From: an uncultured Acetatifactor sp.
GTDB taxonomy: Bacteria; Bacillota; Clostridia; Lachnospirales; Lachnospiraceae
Direction: 5' to 3'
DNA length: 64,000 nt
NCBI GenBank assembly: GCA_904501885.1
Contig: CAJGCP010000001.1
Span: 1 to 64,000 of the forward strand
The notes beneath the pieces were generated by a model that was given only the letters and a program-made list of their open reading frames with translations, searched no databases and was not told the DNA's origin. Below are positions 6,803 to 16,393 of the stretch, piece by piece. How positions within the stretch are numbered: the stretch's first letter is position 1; each line of letters starts with the position of its first letter. The position numbers and the translations under genes are program-made.

Positions 6803-9133
6803 ATGACGGCAGACAGAAAAAGAAAAGCGTGTCTTGCGTTGGGATTGCTTTTGGTGGGATTTTTGGTGACGGTGCTACTGTGGTATTTGGTTGAAAGGCG
6901 GGAGGCTGTTTCCATGCCTGCCCAGTTGACCATCACGGAGAGCGGATTTTTTCAAAACGATTTATCGGTAGAAGTGAAGGCCCCCTATGGGGTGAAGGTG
7001 TACTATACCACAGATGGCAGTGAGCCTACTGCGGAAAGTGGTGTGCTCTATGACACGCCCCTTACCTTATCTGCGGCAGAGGAGGAGACTGTTTATACCT
7101 ATCGTTTTAGGGCATACGATTCCTCCGGTCAAGCCTCGGAGGTTATCACCAGAACCTATATCTTAGGAGAGAATCTCCCTGAGAGATTTACTACCCGTGT
7201 GCTCAGTGTAGTGGGTGATCCGGACGGATTGTTTGGATATGAGAATGGTATTTTTGTAAAAGGCAAAGTGTTTGATGAGTGGAAGGCGGCCAATCCTGAT
7301 GCGTTTTATGGTGGCGGGATAGATGCCAATTTTCAGTGGCGAGGATCCGAGTTCGAAAGACCGGTGCATATAGAGTGTTTTGATAGTACAGGTGAAAGCC
7401 TTTTTGCTTTGGATGGTGGCGTGCGAGTGCATGGCGCTCTGTCCAGAATGAAGAACCAAAAATCTTTTCGTTTGTATGCCAGAAAAGAATATGATGCTAA
7501 GAATGAATTTGAATACCCTGTGGTGGAGGCATTGAAAAATGCCGACGGCACACTGTATGACAGATATAAGAGACTGTTGGTGCGTAATGCGGGCAACGAC
7601 AATGGCTTTGGATTTATCCGAAGCGAGCTTTGCTGTGATTTGGCTGCAGATGCCGGTTTCCCGGATGTGACTCTTTCGGAGGCTGTGGCTGTCTATATGA
7701 ATGGACAGTACATGGGCATTTACTGGATGGGCAATAATTTTGATGCCGGTTATTTTGAAGAAAAATACGGGACACACACAGGACAGTTTGTTGTTCTGGA
7801 GGGTACCGGTGGAGTCAAGGTGGAGGATGAAGATCCGGCCGTTCAGACTTATGTGGACCAGTACAATGATTTGTTCCGGACCTATGTAGAAAAAGATTTG
7901 ACGGAAACTGCTACATACGAAGCGTTGCAGGAAATGTTCGATGTAGAGAATTATTTGCAGTATTGCGCCATCCAGATATATATCGGCAATGTGGACTGGC
8001 CGGGAAACAATGTGAAGGTGTACCGTTATGTATCCCCTACGGGAGAATATCAGGCGGGGACGGTTTTTGACGGCAGATACCGCAATCTTTTATATGATCT
8101 GGATTTTGGCTTTGGCCTGCTTTTGCTGGGCGGTGGTGTGGACGAGAATCACCGTACTTTGGAAATGGACTTGCAGTCGGAACTACTCCTTTTAAATCAG
8201 TTGATGAAGAGAGAGGACTGCAGAGCATACTTTGTGAATTACCTTTGCGACCTGATGAATGGACCTATGTCAGCAGAAAATGTGGAAGCGAAACTATCGG
8301 AGAAACACGGAAGCAGACAGCAGGAACTTCATCATATGGTGGAGGAAACAGACTTAATGGAGGATTCCCTTTGGAATTGGGAAGCCCTGGATGTGAATGA
8401 TAGTACTGTGCAGGACAATTACAATAGTATTGTCCGCTTTGCCAGGAGGCGTCGGGCTGTGATGCTCAATGACATCATTGCTTCTTTTGATTTTGATGCC
8501 GTTAACGCATACACGCTACATCTGACAAATCAAAGCCTGTCCGGTGTGCAGGTAAACACTATGGTGGTGGATAGCCCGGACTTTGACGGTGTGTATTTTG
8601 GTAATGTGCCGGTGAGTCTTTCTCCGAGACTGTCCCTCAATGAAATTTTTGCCCATTGGATTGTCAATGGAGAAATCAGAACACAAGAGGTTCTTACTTT
8701 GACTTCTGATGACATCAAAGAAGCAGTTATTCAGGTGGAACTTGTGACGGAACCGGCAGAAGATGCGGAGTTGGAAATTCACGCAGTGAAAGCCAGAGGC
8801 ACCAATGATTATGTGGAATTAATCAATTACTCGGATTGCACGGTCAGTACACAAGGATACCATTTGACAGATGGTGAGGATGTATATCAATATGCCCTGC
8901 CCACCGTGGTACTGCGTCCCGGAGAAACCATCCGCTTTTACGGCAAAGATGCCACTACATCAGAGGCTTTGGGAAACTGGGGGATGAATTTTAATTTGCG
9001 ACAGGGGGAAACTTTGCGCCTTCATAAGGGTGAGGAGCTGATAGATTCTTTGATGGTCCCCCAACTGACACCCCGGGGAATATATGTGAAGAACCATATT
9101 ACAGGTACTTACCAGGAAGAAATCGCAGAGTAG
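6803..9133 (+). CDS. CotH kinase-family surface protein with chitobiase-C and lamin-tail domains
   Basis: CotH proteins are atypical protein kinases first known from spore coats and later found in many extracellular proteins. A single membrane anchor spans about residues 10-30. A chitobiase/hexosaminidase C-terminal-type beta-sandwich follows at about 40-125 (VKVYYTTDGSEPT). The CotH core occupies about 130-560, with motifs GGVRVHGALSR, MGIYWMGNNFD, VDWPGNNVKVYR and YDLDFGFG. A lamin-tail-like domain lies near the C-terminus (NDYVELINYSD ... GYHLTDGED). It therefore acts outside the membrane. It leads a cassette with a VTC-domain protein and a DUF4956 protein, a recurring neighbourhood. The phosphorylated substrate is unknown. 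Confidence 0.85.
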   Translation: MTADRKRKACLALGLLLVGFLVTVLLWYLVERREAVSMPAQLTITESGFFQNDLSVEVKAPYGVKVYYTTDGSEPTAESGVLYDTPLTLSAAEEETVYTYRFRAYDSSGQASEVITRTYILGENLPERFTTRVLSVVGDPDGLFGYENGIFVKGKVFDEWKAANPDAFYGGGIDANFQWRGSEFERPVHIECFDSTGESLFALDGGVRVHGALSRMKNQKSFRLYARKEYDAKNEFEYPVVEALKNADGTLYDRYKRLLVRNAGNDNGFGFIRSELCCDLAADAGFPDVTLSEAVAVYMNGQYMGIYWMGNNFDAGYFEEKYGTHTGQFVVLEGTGGVKVEDEDPAVQTYVDQYNDLFRTYVEKDLTETATYEALQEMFDVENYLQYCAIQIYIGNVDWPGNNVKVYRYVSPTGEYQAGTVFDGRYRNLLYDLDFGFGLLLLGGGVDENHRTLEMDLQSELLLLNQLMKREDCRAYFVNYLCDLMNGPMSAENVEAKLSEKHGSRQQELHHMVEETDLMEDSLWNWEALDVNDSTVQDNYNSIVRFARRRRAVMLNDIIASFDFDAVNAYTLHLTNQSLSGVQVNTMVVDSPDFDGVYFGNVPVSLSPRLSLNEIFAHWIVNGEIRTQEVLTLTSDDIKEAVIQVELVTEPAEDAELEIHAVKARGTNDYVELINYSDCTVSTQGYHLTDGEDVYQYALPTVVLRPGETIRFYGKDATTSEALGNWGMNFNLRQGETLRLHKGEELIDSLMVPQLTPRGIYVKNHITGTYQEEIAE

Positions 9134-9165
9134 GAAGTTATATAGGGAGCCGATAGGAGAAGTTA

Positions 9166-9852
9166 GTGAGACACGAATTAAAGTATGTGATCACGCCGAT
9201 TCAATATCAGCTGCTGAAAGGTCGTCTGCAAGCCTTTATGAAAAGGGATTCCCATGCGGGGGAGGATGGAAATTATTTCATCCGAAGCGTCTATTTTGAG
9301 TCCCCGGGAGCAGATACATTAGCAGAGAAAGAAAATGGCGTGGACAACCGAAAAAAATATAGAATCCGGTATTATGAGAATCAGCCGAAAGCATGTGTTT
9401 TGGAATGCAAGAGTAAAAAAGGTACCAGAATTTCCAAAACAACGTACCCTTTATCGGAAGAGGAAAGGGATATGCTTTTGGCGGGCGCATCTCCAACAGC
9501 GGACATCTGCAAGGGAAGTGTGTTGGAGGAACTGGTGGTACTGATGAAGACCAAGGGTTTTGCGCCTGGTGTGGTAGTGGATTATCTGAGAGAAGCTTAT
9601 GTGTATGATATTTCCAATGTAAGAATTACCTTCGACAAGGAACTGGCCGGGGGAAATGTAAAGGATTGTTTGAAGCGGAAACGATATCTTCCCAATATAC
9701 TCGCTCCCGGCGATATGATATTGGAAGTGAAATACGATGATTACCTGCCTGCCCACATCAGCGAGATTTTATCCGGCGTGGGTCTTACACAGGTGGCGGC
9801 ATCCAAGTTTGGTATGTGCATGAAAAAGAAATTGGAGGGACAGATTGTATGA
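9166..9852 (+). CDS. VTC-domain polyphosphate polymerase-like protein
   Basis: This cytosolic protein has the VTC fold, the tunnel-shaped polymerase domain of yeast vacuolar transporter chaperone, which makes polyphosphate from ATP. The GTG start at 9166 follows AGGAG. Basic and acidic tunnel residues are seen in order: RHELKYVI at the start, RSVYFES, KYRIRYYE, LECKSKKGTRISKTT, VVVDYLREAYV and MILEVKYDDYLP near the end. The length of 228 is usual for bacterial single-domain versions. It overlaps the next gene by ATGA, so the pair is translationally coupled. In this setting it may make or sense polyphosphate at the membrane; catalysis is inferred from the fold only. Confidence 0.85.
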   Translation: MRHELKYVITPIQYQLLKGRLQAFMKRDSHAGEDGNYFIRSVYFESPGADTLAEKENGVDNRKKYRIRYYENQPKACVLECKSKKGTRISKTTYPLSEEERDMLLAGASPTADICKGSVLEELVVLMKTKGFAPGVVVDYLREAYVYDISNVRITFDKELAGGNVKDCLKRKRYLPNILAPGDMILEVKYDDYLPAHISEILSGVGLTQVAASKFGMCMKKKLEGQIV

Positions 9853-10514
9853 ATTCAATCAAGGATATTTTAAGAGACAGCATTGTAGAGATGGGATTGG
9901 TGGAGAATATTTCGTTGCCCTATTTGCTACTTGTGCTGGGAACGGCGTTTGTATGCGCGATGATTATTTATCTGGTGTATAAGTTTTTCTACCGTGGCGC
10001 AGTGTATTCCGAAAATTTTGGTTTACTGATTATTATGTCCACTCTGACAGTGGCATTTATTATTGTGACCATATCCTCTAACGTGGTGCTTTCCTTGGGT
10101 ATGGTGGGTGCGCTTTCTATTGTTCGTTTCAGAACGGCGGTAAAGGATCCGTTGGATGTGGGATTTCTGTTTTTGGCCATTGGCGCGGGATTGACAGCCG
10201 GTGCGGGTCTGTTCTTTGTGGCCATCTGTGGCACCATCCTCATCAACATTATATTTGTAGTGATGATGTCCATGGGAAAAAGCAGAAGTACCTACCTTTT
10301 AATTGTTCGTTATGAAAATAAGGCAGAGGCAGCGGTAGAAGAAAAACTGGCAGCGCTGCACAAGAAAATAAAAACAAAGTCCTCTGATGGAGAGTCCACA
10401 GAAATCACCTGCACCGTTCGTCTGAAGGGTGAGGATGTTTTGCCTGAATTTACACAGATCGAGGGTGTGCAGAATGCACTTTTGATGGCATACACCGGAG
10501 ATGCACAGTATTAA
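9849..10514 (+). CDS. DUF4956 membrane protein
   Basis: This 221-residue membrane protein has three to four hydrophobic segments in the first 145 residues, followed by a cytosolic alpha/beta domain. The conserved loop VGALSIVRFRTAVKDPLDVGFLF is the hallmark of DUF4956 and resembles the MgtC-like pattern. The start is the ATG at 9849, which overlaps the VTC stop codon (ATGA) and has GGAGGG eight bases upstream; a longer in-frame reading from 9816 lies inside the VTC gene and is unlikely. The family recurrently pairs with VTC-domain and CotH proteins. The function is unknown; a membrane partner for polyphosphate handling is plausible. Confidence 0.8.
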   Translation: MNSIKDILRDSIVEMGLVENISLPYLLLVLGTAFVCAMIIYLVYKFFYRGAVYSENFGLLIIMSTLTVAFIIVTISSNVVLSLGMVGALSIVRFRTAVKDPLDVGFLFLAIGAGLTAGAGLFFVAICGTILINIIFVVMMSMGKSRSTYLLIVRYENKAEAAVEEKLAALHKKIKTKSSDGESTEITCTVRLKGEDVLPEFTQIEGVQNALLMAYTGDAQY

Positions 10515-10575
10515 AAAGAATCATAGACCAAGATGAAGAAGTGCATCGGAAGAGGTTTATGATTGGGAGAAATGG

Positions 10576-12072
10576 ATGAAGAAGTTGACAGAAAATGTAC
10601 AACTAAAGACGTTGTTGGTGGGTCTGATTTTACTGCTTGCAGTTGCCTTGATTCCCCTGTTTGCCATCGCACACTATAATTTTATCAGTGTGGACGATTT
10701 CACCTTCACCTTACATTCCGGCAGTATCTGGAAAGAGACGGGATCCGTGTGGAAGGTGTTACTTGGGCAGATTGCATACACCAAGGATTTTTATTATGAA
10801 TGGCAAGGCACTTATTTTGGTGTCTGGGCATTTACCTCGGCCATGGGAATTTTTGCGGAAGATGCCTACTATATGGTTACTTATATCACCCTGGGCGGTA
10901 TGGTGTTGACGGAACTGTTTGGACTCATGGTGATTTTTGTAAAAATTCTAGGTGCAGACAAGGTACGGGCAGGAATTGCATCTATTAGCTGTGTGTTGTT
11001 GCAAGTGCTGTTAACACCGGTGCCGGTAGAAGGTTTTTTCTGGTTCTGTGGTGCCATGCTATACACATTTCTCTATGCTTTGGCATGGTTGTTGGTGGCC
11101 CTGTTATTGCTCTTGGCAAGTAAGAGAGAACGCCCTCTGTGGAAGTCGGTTCTCTTGGAGATTGGCATTGCGTTACTACTCTTTGCAGTGGGTGGTGGAA
11201 ACTATGTGGTGGCCCTCACCATTTTGCTGTTTTTGCTATTTTACAATGTGTGGATGTTTGTGACAAAACATCCCCAGAGATATCTTTCTCTTGCCAATAT
11301 ATTATGGTATCTGGTGGCATTCCTGGTAAATGTGGCGGCGCCCGGCAATCAAGTGAGACAAGCAGCCTCGGGTGTGACACATATGTCATTTTTTGGCGCG
11401 ATTTTGAAGGCACTGGCAGAGGCATCCCGATATGTTTGGAACAATGCCATTCCGCCCTGCATTATTTTGGGTGGTATGTTGGTGCCAATATTCTGGGGCA
11501 TCATCAAAAAGAAGAATTTCAAATATCCCTATCCTTTGTTGGTATTGTTGCTTTCTTTCGGCGTGTTTGCAGCCCAGTTTGCGCCCACACTGTACGCATT
11601 ACAGATTACCGGAGCGGGTCGTATTCAGAACATCTACAGATTTAATTATTATATTTGGCTGTATGCCAATGAGTTATATTTGCTTGGCTGGTTGCACAGA
11701 AAATGGGCAGAAAAGAAAATGTCCACGGAAACATTGCCTGCGGAAGGAAAGAAGTCCTTTGTTTTGGCCGGTTGGCTGGTGGGTGGCGTATTTCTACTCA
11801 TAACCTTGTATTTTTGGGGCGGAGATAAGATTACCACTGTCAGTGCGGTGATGGATTTGCATTATGGCAATGCCAAACAGTATCAGATGGAGTTCCAAGA
11901 AAGATTGGCAGTTTTAGAGGATGAGACTCTTTCGGAAGTGGAATTAGAGCCCTTCCGCATCAAGCCCTATCTGCTCTATTTTGGGGACCTGCAAAAGGAT
12001 CCGGAGGATTGGGTCAACAAAGCAATGGCAGAGTATTACGGAAAAGAAAAAATTACGCTGAGCGATGAATAG
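10576..12072 (+). CDS. Polytopic membrane protein, DUF6056-like (GT-C-type)
   Basis: This 498-residue protein has about ten to twelve predicted membrane segments and a short C-terminal extracytoplasmic tail. An early loop after the first membrane helix contains an acidic motif (FISVDDFTFTL), the position where GT-C glycosyltransferases carry a catalytic Asp. The overall look fits DUF6056, a family common in Lachnospiraceae and streptococci; I assign it by resemblance only. It begins 61 bases after the DUF4956 gene with a GGGAGA ribosome site, so it probably belongs to the same transcript. It may move or transfer a sugar at the outer face, but the substrate is unknown. Confidence 0.6.
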   Translation: MKKLTENVQLKTLLVGLILLLAVALIPLFAIAHYNFISVDDFTFTLHSGSIWKETGSVWKVLLGQIAYTKDFYYEWQGTYFGVWAFTSAMGIFAEDAYYMVTYITLGGMVLTELFGLMVIFVKILGADKVRAGIASISCVLLQVLLTPVPVEGFFWFCGAMLYTFLYALAWLLVALLLLLASKRERPLWKSVLLEIGIALLLFAVGGGNYVVALTILLFLLFYNVWMFVTKHPQRYLSLANILWYLVAFLVNVAAPGNQVRQAASGVTHMSFFGAILKALAEASRYVWNNAIPPCIILGGMLVPIFWGIIKKKNFKYPYPLLVLLLSFGVFAAQFAPTLYALQITGAGRIQNIYRFNYYIWLYANELYLLGWLHRKWAEKKMSTETLPAEGKKSFVLAGWLVGGVFLLITLYFWGGDKITTVSAVMDLHYGNAKQYQMEFQERLAVLEDETLSEVELEPFRIKPYLLYFGDLQKDPEDWVNKAMAEYYGKEKITLSDE

Positions 12073-12111
12073 AAATAGGAAGTATAAAAATTATACGAGG
12101 AAGGTATCGTT

Positions 12112-13095
12112 ATGAAGTGGATGAAGTTTCGCATTAAAACAGTGACTGAGGCGGAGGATATTATCATCAGCAGCCTCTATGATTTGGGATTTGAGGGGGC
12201 GCAGATTGAGGACAAGATTCCCTTGACTGCTATGGAAAAAGAGCAGATGTTTGTGGATATCCTACCGGAGGGACCGGAGGATGACGGGATTGCCTATTTG
12301 AGTTTCTTTGTGGAAATCGGAGAAGACGGCAGTCTCACAGTGGCAGATGAGCAAAAAACAGTTTCTGAAATTGTAGAGATGTTAGAAACCGAGCTGGAAG
12401 ATTTGCGCCTGTTTTGTGAGATTGGCGAGGGTACCATCACCGTAGATGAGACTGAGGATATTGACTGGATCAACAACTGGAAACAGTACTTCCATCAATT
12501 CTATATAGATGATATTCTGGTGATTCCTTCTTGGGAGGATATTAAGGTGGAGGATGAAGGCAGAATGGTTCTCCATATTGATCCCGGCACTGCGTTTGGT
12601 ACGGGCATGCATGAGACCACCCAGCTGTGTATCCGTCAGTTGCGAAAATACATTACTCCGGAAACGGAACTTTTGGATGTGGGAACGGGTAGTGGAATTT
12701 TGGCCATACTTTCCCTGATGTTTGGGGCAAAACATGCAGTGGGTACGGACTTGGATGTCTGTGCCATAGAGGCTGTGGCGCAAAACTGTGCGGCCAATGG
12801 CATTGATCCCGCACAGTTTGAGATGATGATTGGAAACATTATCAATGATAAGGCCATTCAGGATACCGTGGGTTATGAATGTTACGATATTGTGGTGGCA
12901 AATATTTTGGCGGATGTGCTGGTGCCTTTGACCCCGGTGATTGTCAATCAGATGAAGCCCGGAGCAATCTATATTACCTCCGGTATCATCAATGATAAGG
13001 AACAGACCGTAGTGGACGCAGTGAAGGCAGCCGGACTTTCGGTATTGGAAGTAACCTATCAGGGAGAGTGGGTGAGTGTCACCGCCCGGAAATAG
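12112..13095 (+). CDS. prmA: Ribosomal protein L11 methyltransferase PrmA
   Basis: PrmA uses S-adenosylmethionine to methylate ribosomal protein L11. The N-terminal substrate-recognition domain (about 1-110) precedes a Rossmann methyltransferase domain. The motif DPGTAFGTGMHETTQLC is diagnostic, followed by the SAM-binding ELLDVGTGSGILAI and the NILADVL motif. The length of 327 is typical. In Bacillus and many Clostridia prmA follows dnaJ directly; here a four-gene cassette separates them. A GAGGAAGG ribosome site lies upstream, and rsmE follows after 21 bases. Confidence 0.96.
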   Translation: MKWMKFRIKTVTEAEDIIISSLYDLGFEGAQIEDKIPLTAMEKEQMFVDILPEGPEDDGIAYLSFFVEIGEDGSLTVADEQKTVSEIVEMLETELEDLRLFCEIGEGTITVDETEDIDWINNWKQYFHQFYIDDILVIPSWEDIKVEDEGRMVLHIDPGTAFGTGMHETTQLCIRQLRKYITPETELLDVGTGSGILAILSLMFGAKHAVGTDLDVCAIEAVAQNCAANGIDPAQFEMMIGNIINDKAIQDTVGYECYDIVVANILADVLVPLTPVIVNQMKPGAIYITSGIINDKEQTVVDAVKAAGLSVLEVTYQGEWVSVTARK

Positions 13096-13116
13096 GATTT
13101 TCTAAGGAGAAAAGTA

Positions 13117-13863
13117 ATGTTTCAGTTTTTTGTAAAGCCCACACAAATCAATATAAATGACAAGAGTGTCATAATTGAAGGGCCTGACGTAAATCATATA
13201 AAGAATGTTCTACGTATGAAAGAGGGCGAAGAAATTGCAGTCAGCAATGGCGTGGACGGCAAGGAATACAGATGCGGTATTGCGGCCCTGGAGGAGCATG
13301 TTGTCCGATGTGAAATTTATTTTGTGAAAGAAGACAATGTGGAACTTCCTGCGCAGATTTATCTATTTCAAGGGCTGCCCAAATCCGATAAGATGGAGTT
13401 GATTATCCAGAAGGCAGTGGAATTGGGGGTGTATCAGATTATCCCTGTTGCCACCAAGCGTTGCGTGGTAAAGCTGGATGATAAAAAGGCGGCGTCAAAA
13501 ATTGCCAGATGGCAGTCAATCGCAGAGGCGGCGGCAAAGCAGAGCAAAAGAGGCATCATTCCTAAGGTGCATGATGTGGTGACCTTTTCTCAAGCCATTG
13601 CCATTGCCCGGGAGATGGAAGTGAAATTGATTCCCTATGAAATGGCGGAAGATATGGAGCGCACCAGAACCTTGCTATCCGATATCAAGCCCGGAGACAG
13701 GGTGGCTGTTTTCATTGGCCCGGAAGGCGGATTTGAACAGGCAGAAATTGATTCGGCATCAAAGGCAGGCGTAAACCCCATCACTTTGGGGCGCCGGATT
13801 TTACGGACGGAAACTGCGGGAATGACTGTCCTTTCTTGGCTGGGTTATTTGCTGGAGAAGTAG
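13117..13863 (+). CDS. rsmE: 16S rRNA (uracil1498-N3)-methyltransferase RsmE
   Basis: RsmE methylates U1498 in the decoding centre of 16S rRNA. It has an N-terminal PUA-like domain and a SPOUT methyltransferase domain with the knot motifs FIGPEGGFEQAEID and LGRRILRTETA near the C-terminus. The length of 248 is typical. An AAGGAGA ribosome site precedes the ATG. It sits directly after prmA, as is usual in Firmicutes. Confidence 0.96.
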   Translation: MFQFFVKPTQININDKSVIIEGPDVNHIKNVLRMKEGEEIAVSNGVDGKEYRCGIAALEEHVVRCEIYFVKEDNVELPAQIYLFQGLPKSDKMELIIQKAVELGVYQIIPVATKRCVVKLDDKKAASKIARWQSIAEAAAKQSKRGIIPKVHDVVTFSQAIAIAREMEVKLIPYEMAEDMERTRTLLSDIKPGDRVAVFIGPEGGFEQAEIDSASKAGVNPITLGRRILRTETAGMTVLSWLGYLLEK

Positions 13864-13933
13864 AGAAACATAAAGCAATAATCCACTACCCCGCATAAGA
13901 TATTACAAGAAAGTGACGACAAGGGAGCATAAT

Positions 13934-15103
13934 ATGGAAGCATATTTGGACAATTCCGCCACAACGAGGGTGTTCCCGGAAGTGGCAGAATTTATGACAA
14001 AAATCATGTGTGAGGATTACGGAAATCCTTCCAGCATGCATATGAAGGGCGTGGAGGCGGAGCAATACCTGCGTTATGCAAAAGAGGTATTTGCCAAACT
14101 GTTGAAGGTAAATGAGAAGGAAATCTTTTTTACCTCCGGAGGTACGGAAGCGGATAACATGGCAATCATCGGTGCGGCTATGGCCAATGCCAGAAGGGGG
14201 AAGCACCTGATTACCACCATGATAGAACACCCGGCGGTATTAAAAACCATGCAGTATCTGGAAGGTCTTGGCTATAGAGTGACATATCTTCCGGTGGATT
14301 CCTGCGGTAGGGTATCCTTGGAGGAGTTGCGTAGAGCTATGTCGCCGGATACGATTCTTGTATCCATGATGCACACCAACAATGAAATCGGTTCGTTACA
14401 GCCCATTGCAGAAGCGGCAGCTTATGTAAAGAAAGTGAATCCTTATACACTGTTCCATGTGGATGCAGTGCAGGGCTTTGGTAAGGCGAAGATTTTCCCT
14501 AAGAAAATGGGCATTGATATGGTGAGTATCAGCAGTCATAAAATTCATGGTCCCAAGGGCGTAGGTGTATTATATGTGGACGAGAAAGTGAAACTCCAGC
14601 CCATCATTTTCGGTGGTGGTCAGCAGAGAGGATATCGCTCCGGTACAGATAATGTGCCCGGTGTGGCAGGCATGGCCAAGGCGGCAGACCTTTTGCACAG
14701 CCATTACGACGAAGATGTGGCCAGACTACAGGAACTGAAAAGATATTTTATCAAGGGATTGGAAAAACTGGAAGGCATCCACATCAACGGATTATTACCT
14801 GATATGCCCTATGGAGAGGGAACGGCACCTCATATCGTGAGCGTGTCTGTAGAAGGTGTCCGCAGCGAAGTGTTATTGCATGCGTTGGAGGACAAAGGAA
14901 TTTATGTGTCGGCAGGAAGTGCCTGCTCTTCTCATAAACCGGCACCTTCCGCAACACTAAAGGCGATTGGTGTCAGCAAGGAAATGCTGGAGTCCACCCT
15001 GCGATTTAGCTTTTCGGTTTATACAACCAGGGAAGAAATAGACTATACTTTGCAGGAAATGTATGATAGAATTCCTATGTTGCGAAAATACACGCGCCGA
15101 TAG
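13934..15103 (+). CDS. Cysteine desulfurase (NifS/IscS family), ThiI partner
   Basis: This PLP enzyme takes sulfur from cysteine as a protein persulfide. The ATG at 13934 has AAGGGA seven bases upstream and gives MEAYLDNSATT, the normal N-terminus; an upstream GTG frame adds seven residues without support. The PLP lysine is in SSHKIHGPKGVG, and the active-site cysteine loop is SAGSACSSHK. The protein has 389 residues. It is followed after 48 bases by thiI, so it most likely supplies sulfur for 4-thiouridine in tRNA, like the dedicated NifZ/ThiI pair of Bacillus. A general Fe-S role cannot be excluded. Confidence 0.9.
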   Translation: MEAYLDNSATTRVFPEVAEFMTKIMCEDYGNPSSMHMKGVEAEQYLRYAKEVFAKLLKVNEKEIFFTSGGTEADNMAIIGAAMANARRGKHLITTMIEHPAVLKTMQYLEGLGYRVTYLPVDSCGRVSLEELRRAMSPDTILVSMMHTNNEIGSLQPIAEAAAYVKKVNPYTLFHVDAVQGFGKAKIFPKKMGIDMVSISSHKIHGPKGVGVLYVDEKVKLQPIIFGGGQQRGYRSGTDNVPGVAGMAKAADLLHSHYDEDVARLQELKRYFIKGLEKLEGIHINGLLPDMPYGEGTAPHIVSVSVEGVRSEVLLHALEDKGIYVSAGSACSSHKPAPSATLKAIGVSKEMLESTLRFSFSVYTTREEIDYTLQEMYDRIPMLRKYTRR

Positions 15104-15151
15104 TCATAGGCGGCTGCATGTACGCGATACAGAAGTGATAGGAGAAAAAAC

Positions 15152-16330
15152 ATGTTTACTTCATTTTTGATAAAATACGCAGAAATTGGTGTGAAGGGAA
15201 AGAACCGTTATCTGTTCGAAGATGCCCTGGTGCACCAGATGAAATTTGCTCTGAAAAAATGTGAGGGCAAATTCTTAATTCACAAATCCCAAGGCCGTAT
15301 TTTCGTAGATGCGGAGGGAGAGTTTGACTATGACGGCGCGGTAGAACGCTTGAGCAGGGTGTTTGGTATCTCCGGCATCTGCCCCGTGGTTGTGGTAGAA
15401 GATGAGGGGTTTGAACGTCTCTGTGAAACCGTAGTGAAATATATTGATGATGTTTACCCTGAGAAAAATAAGACCTTTAAGGTAAATGCCAGAAGAGCCA
15501 GAAAGAACTATCCCAAGGAGTCCATGGAAATCAATGCGGATATGGGAGGAGTGATTTTGGATGCGTATCCGGAAATGCGCGTGGATGTGCACAAACCGGA
15601 CATTATGCTGAACATTGAAATCAGAGAAAAAATCTATATCTATTCGGAAATCATTCCCGGTCCCGGCGGTATGCCGGTAGGAACCGGCGGCAAGGCAATG
15701 CTTTTGCTTTCCGGCGGAATCGATTCCCCTGTGGCAGGTTATATGATTGCCAAGCGTGGTGTAAAAATCGATGCGGTGTATTTCCATGCTCCGCCCTATA
15801 CCAGTGAGAGAGCAAAACAAAAGGTGGTAGACTTGGCGCGAATCGTGTCGAAATATACAGGGCCCATTTATTTGCATGTCATTAATTTTACGGATATCCA
15901 GTTATATATCTACGAAAAATGTCCTCACGAAGAACTGACCATCATCATGCGCAGATATATGATGAGAATTGCAGAGCACATTGCGAAGGAAACAGAATGC
16001 TTGGGATTGATTACCGGAGAAAGTATCGGACAGGTGGCTTCCCAGACAATGAACTCGCTGATTGCTACCAATGAAGTCTGTGAGTTGCCGGTGTATCGTC
16101 CGTTGATTGGTTTTGATAAGCAGGAAATTGTGGAAGTGTCCGAAAAGATTGGTACCTTCGAAACTTCCATTCAGCCCTTCGAAGATTGTTGCACCATCTT
16201 TGTGGCGAAACATCCGGTGACTAAGCCCAATGTCAATGTGATTCGCCGCCATGAAAGAAACTTGGATGAAAAAATCGAAGAATTGGTGAAGACTGCACTT
16301 GAGACAGATGAATTAATCATTGTTGAATAG
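15152..16330 (+). CDS. thiI: tRNA 4-thiouridine sulfurtransferase ThiI
   Basis: ThiI adenylates U8 of tRNA and replaces its oxygen with sulfur. It has an N-terminal ferredoxin-like/THUMP region (about 1-165) and a PP-loop ATPase domain with the P-loop LLSGGIDSPVAGYM, then the conserved GESIGQVASQT. The length of 392 shows that it lacks the C-terminal rhodanese domain of enterobacterial ThiI, as in Bacillus, where the partner desulfurase delivers sulfur directly. The desulfurase gene immediately upstream fits this. An AGGAG ribosome site precedes the ATG. A bidirectional terminator follows. Confidence 0.95.
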   Translation: MFTSFLIKYAEIGVKGKNRYLFEDALVHQMKFALKKCEGKFLIHKSQGRIFVDAEGEFDYDGAVERLSRVFGISGICPVVVVEDEGFERLCETVVKYIDDVYPEKNKTFKVNARRARKNYPKESMEINADMGGVILDAYPEMRVDVHKPDIMLNIEIREKIYIYSEIIPGPGGMPVGTGGKAMLLLSGGIDSPVAGYMIAKRGVKIDAVYFHAPPYTSERAKQKVVDLARIVSKYTGPIYLHVINFTDIQLYIYEKCPHEELTIIMRRYMMRIAEHIAKETECLGLITGESIGQVASQTMNSLIATNEVCELPVYRPLIGFDKQEIVEVSEKIGTFETSIQPFEDCCTIFVAKHPVTKPNVNVIRRHERNLDEKIEELVKTALETDELIIVE

Positions 16331-16345
16331 AGAAAAGGACAATAA

Positions 16346-16382
16346 AAAGGTCTCAAAACGTTCATTCCGTCTTGAGACCTTT
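16346..16382. terminator. Bidirectional terminator between thiI and the HPr-like gene
   Basis: AAAGGTCTCAA at 16346-16356 pairs with TTGAGACCTTT at 16372-16382. T-rich tracts lie on both sides (TTTTTATT on the minus strand is best), so it can serve both convergent genes. Confidence 0.85.
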
Positions 16383-16393
16383 CAAACTTTTGT

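Noticed and set aside
13861..13933. Minus-strand frame 13886-14230 over the start of the cysteine desulfurase
   Set aside because: It is a shadow of the desulfurase gene with no ribosome site or known motif.
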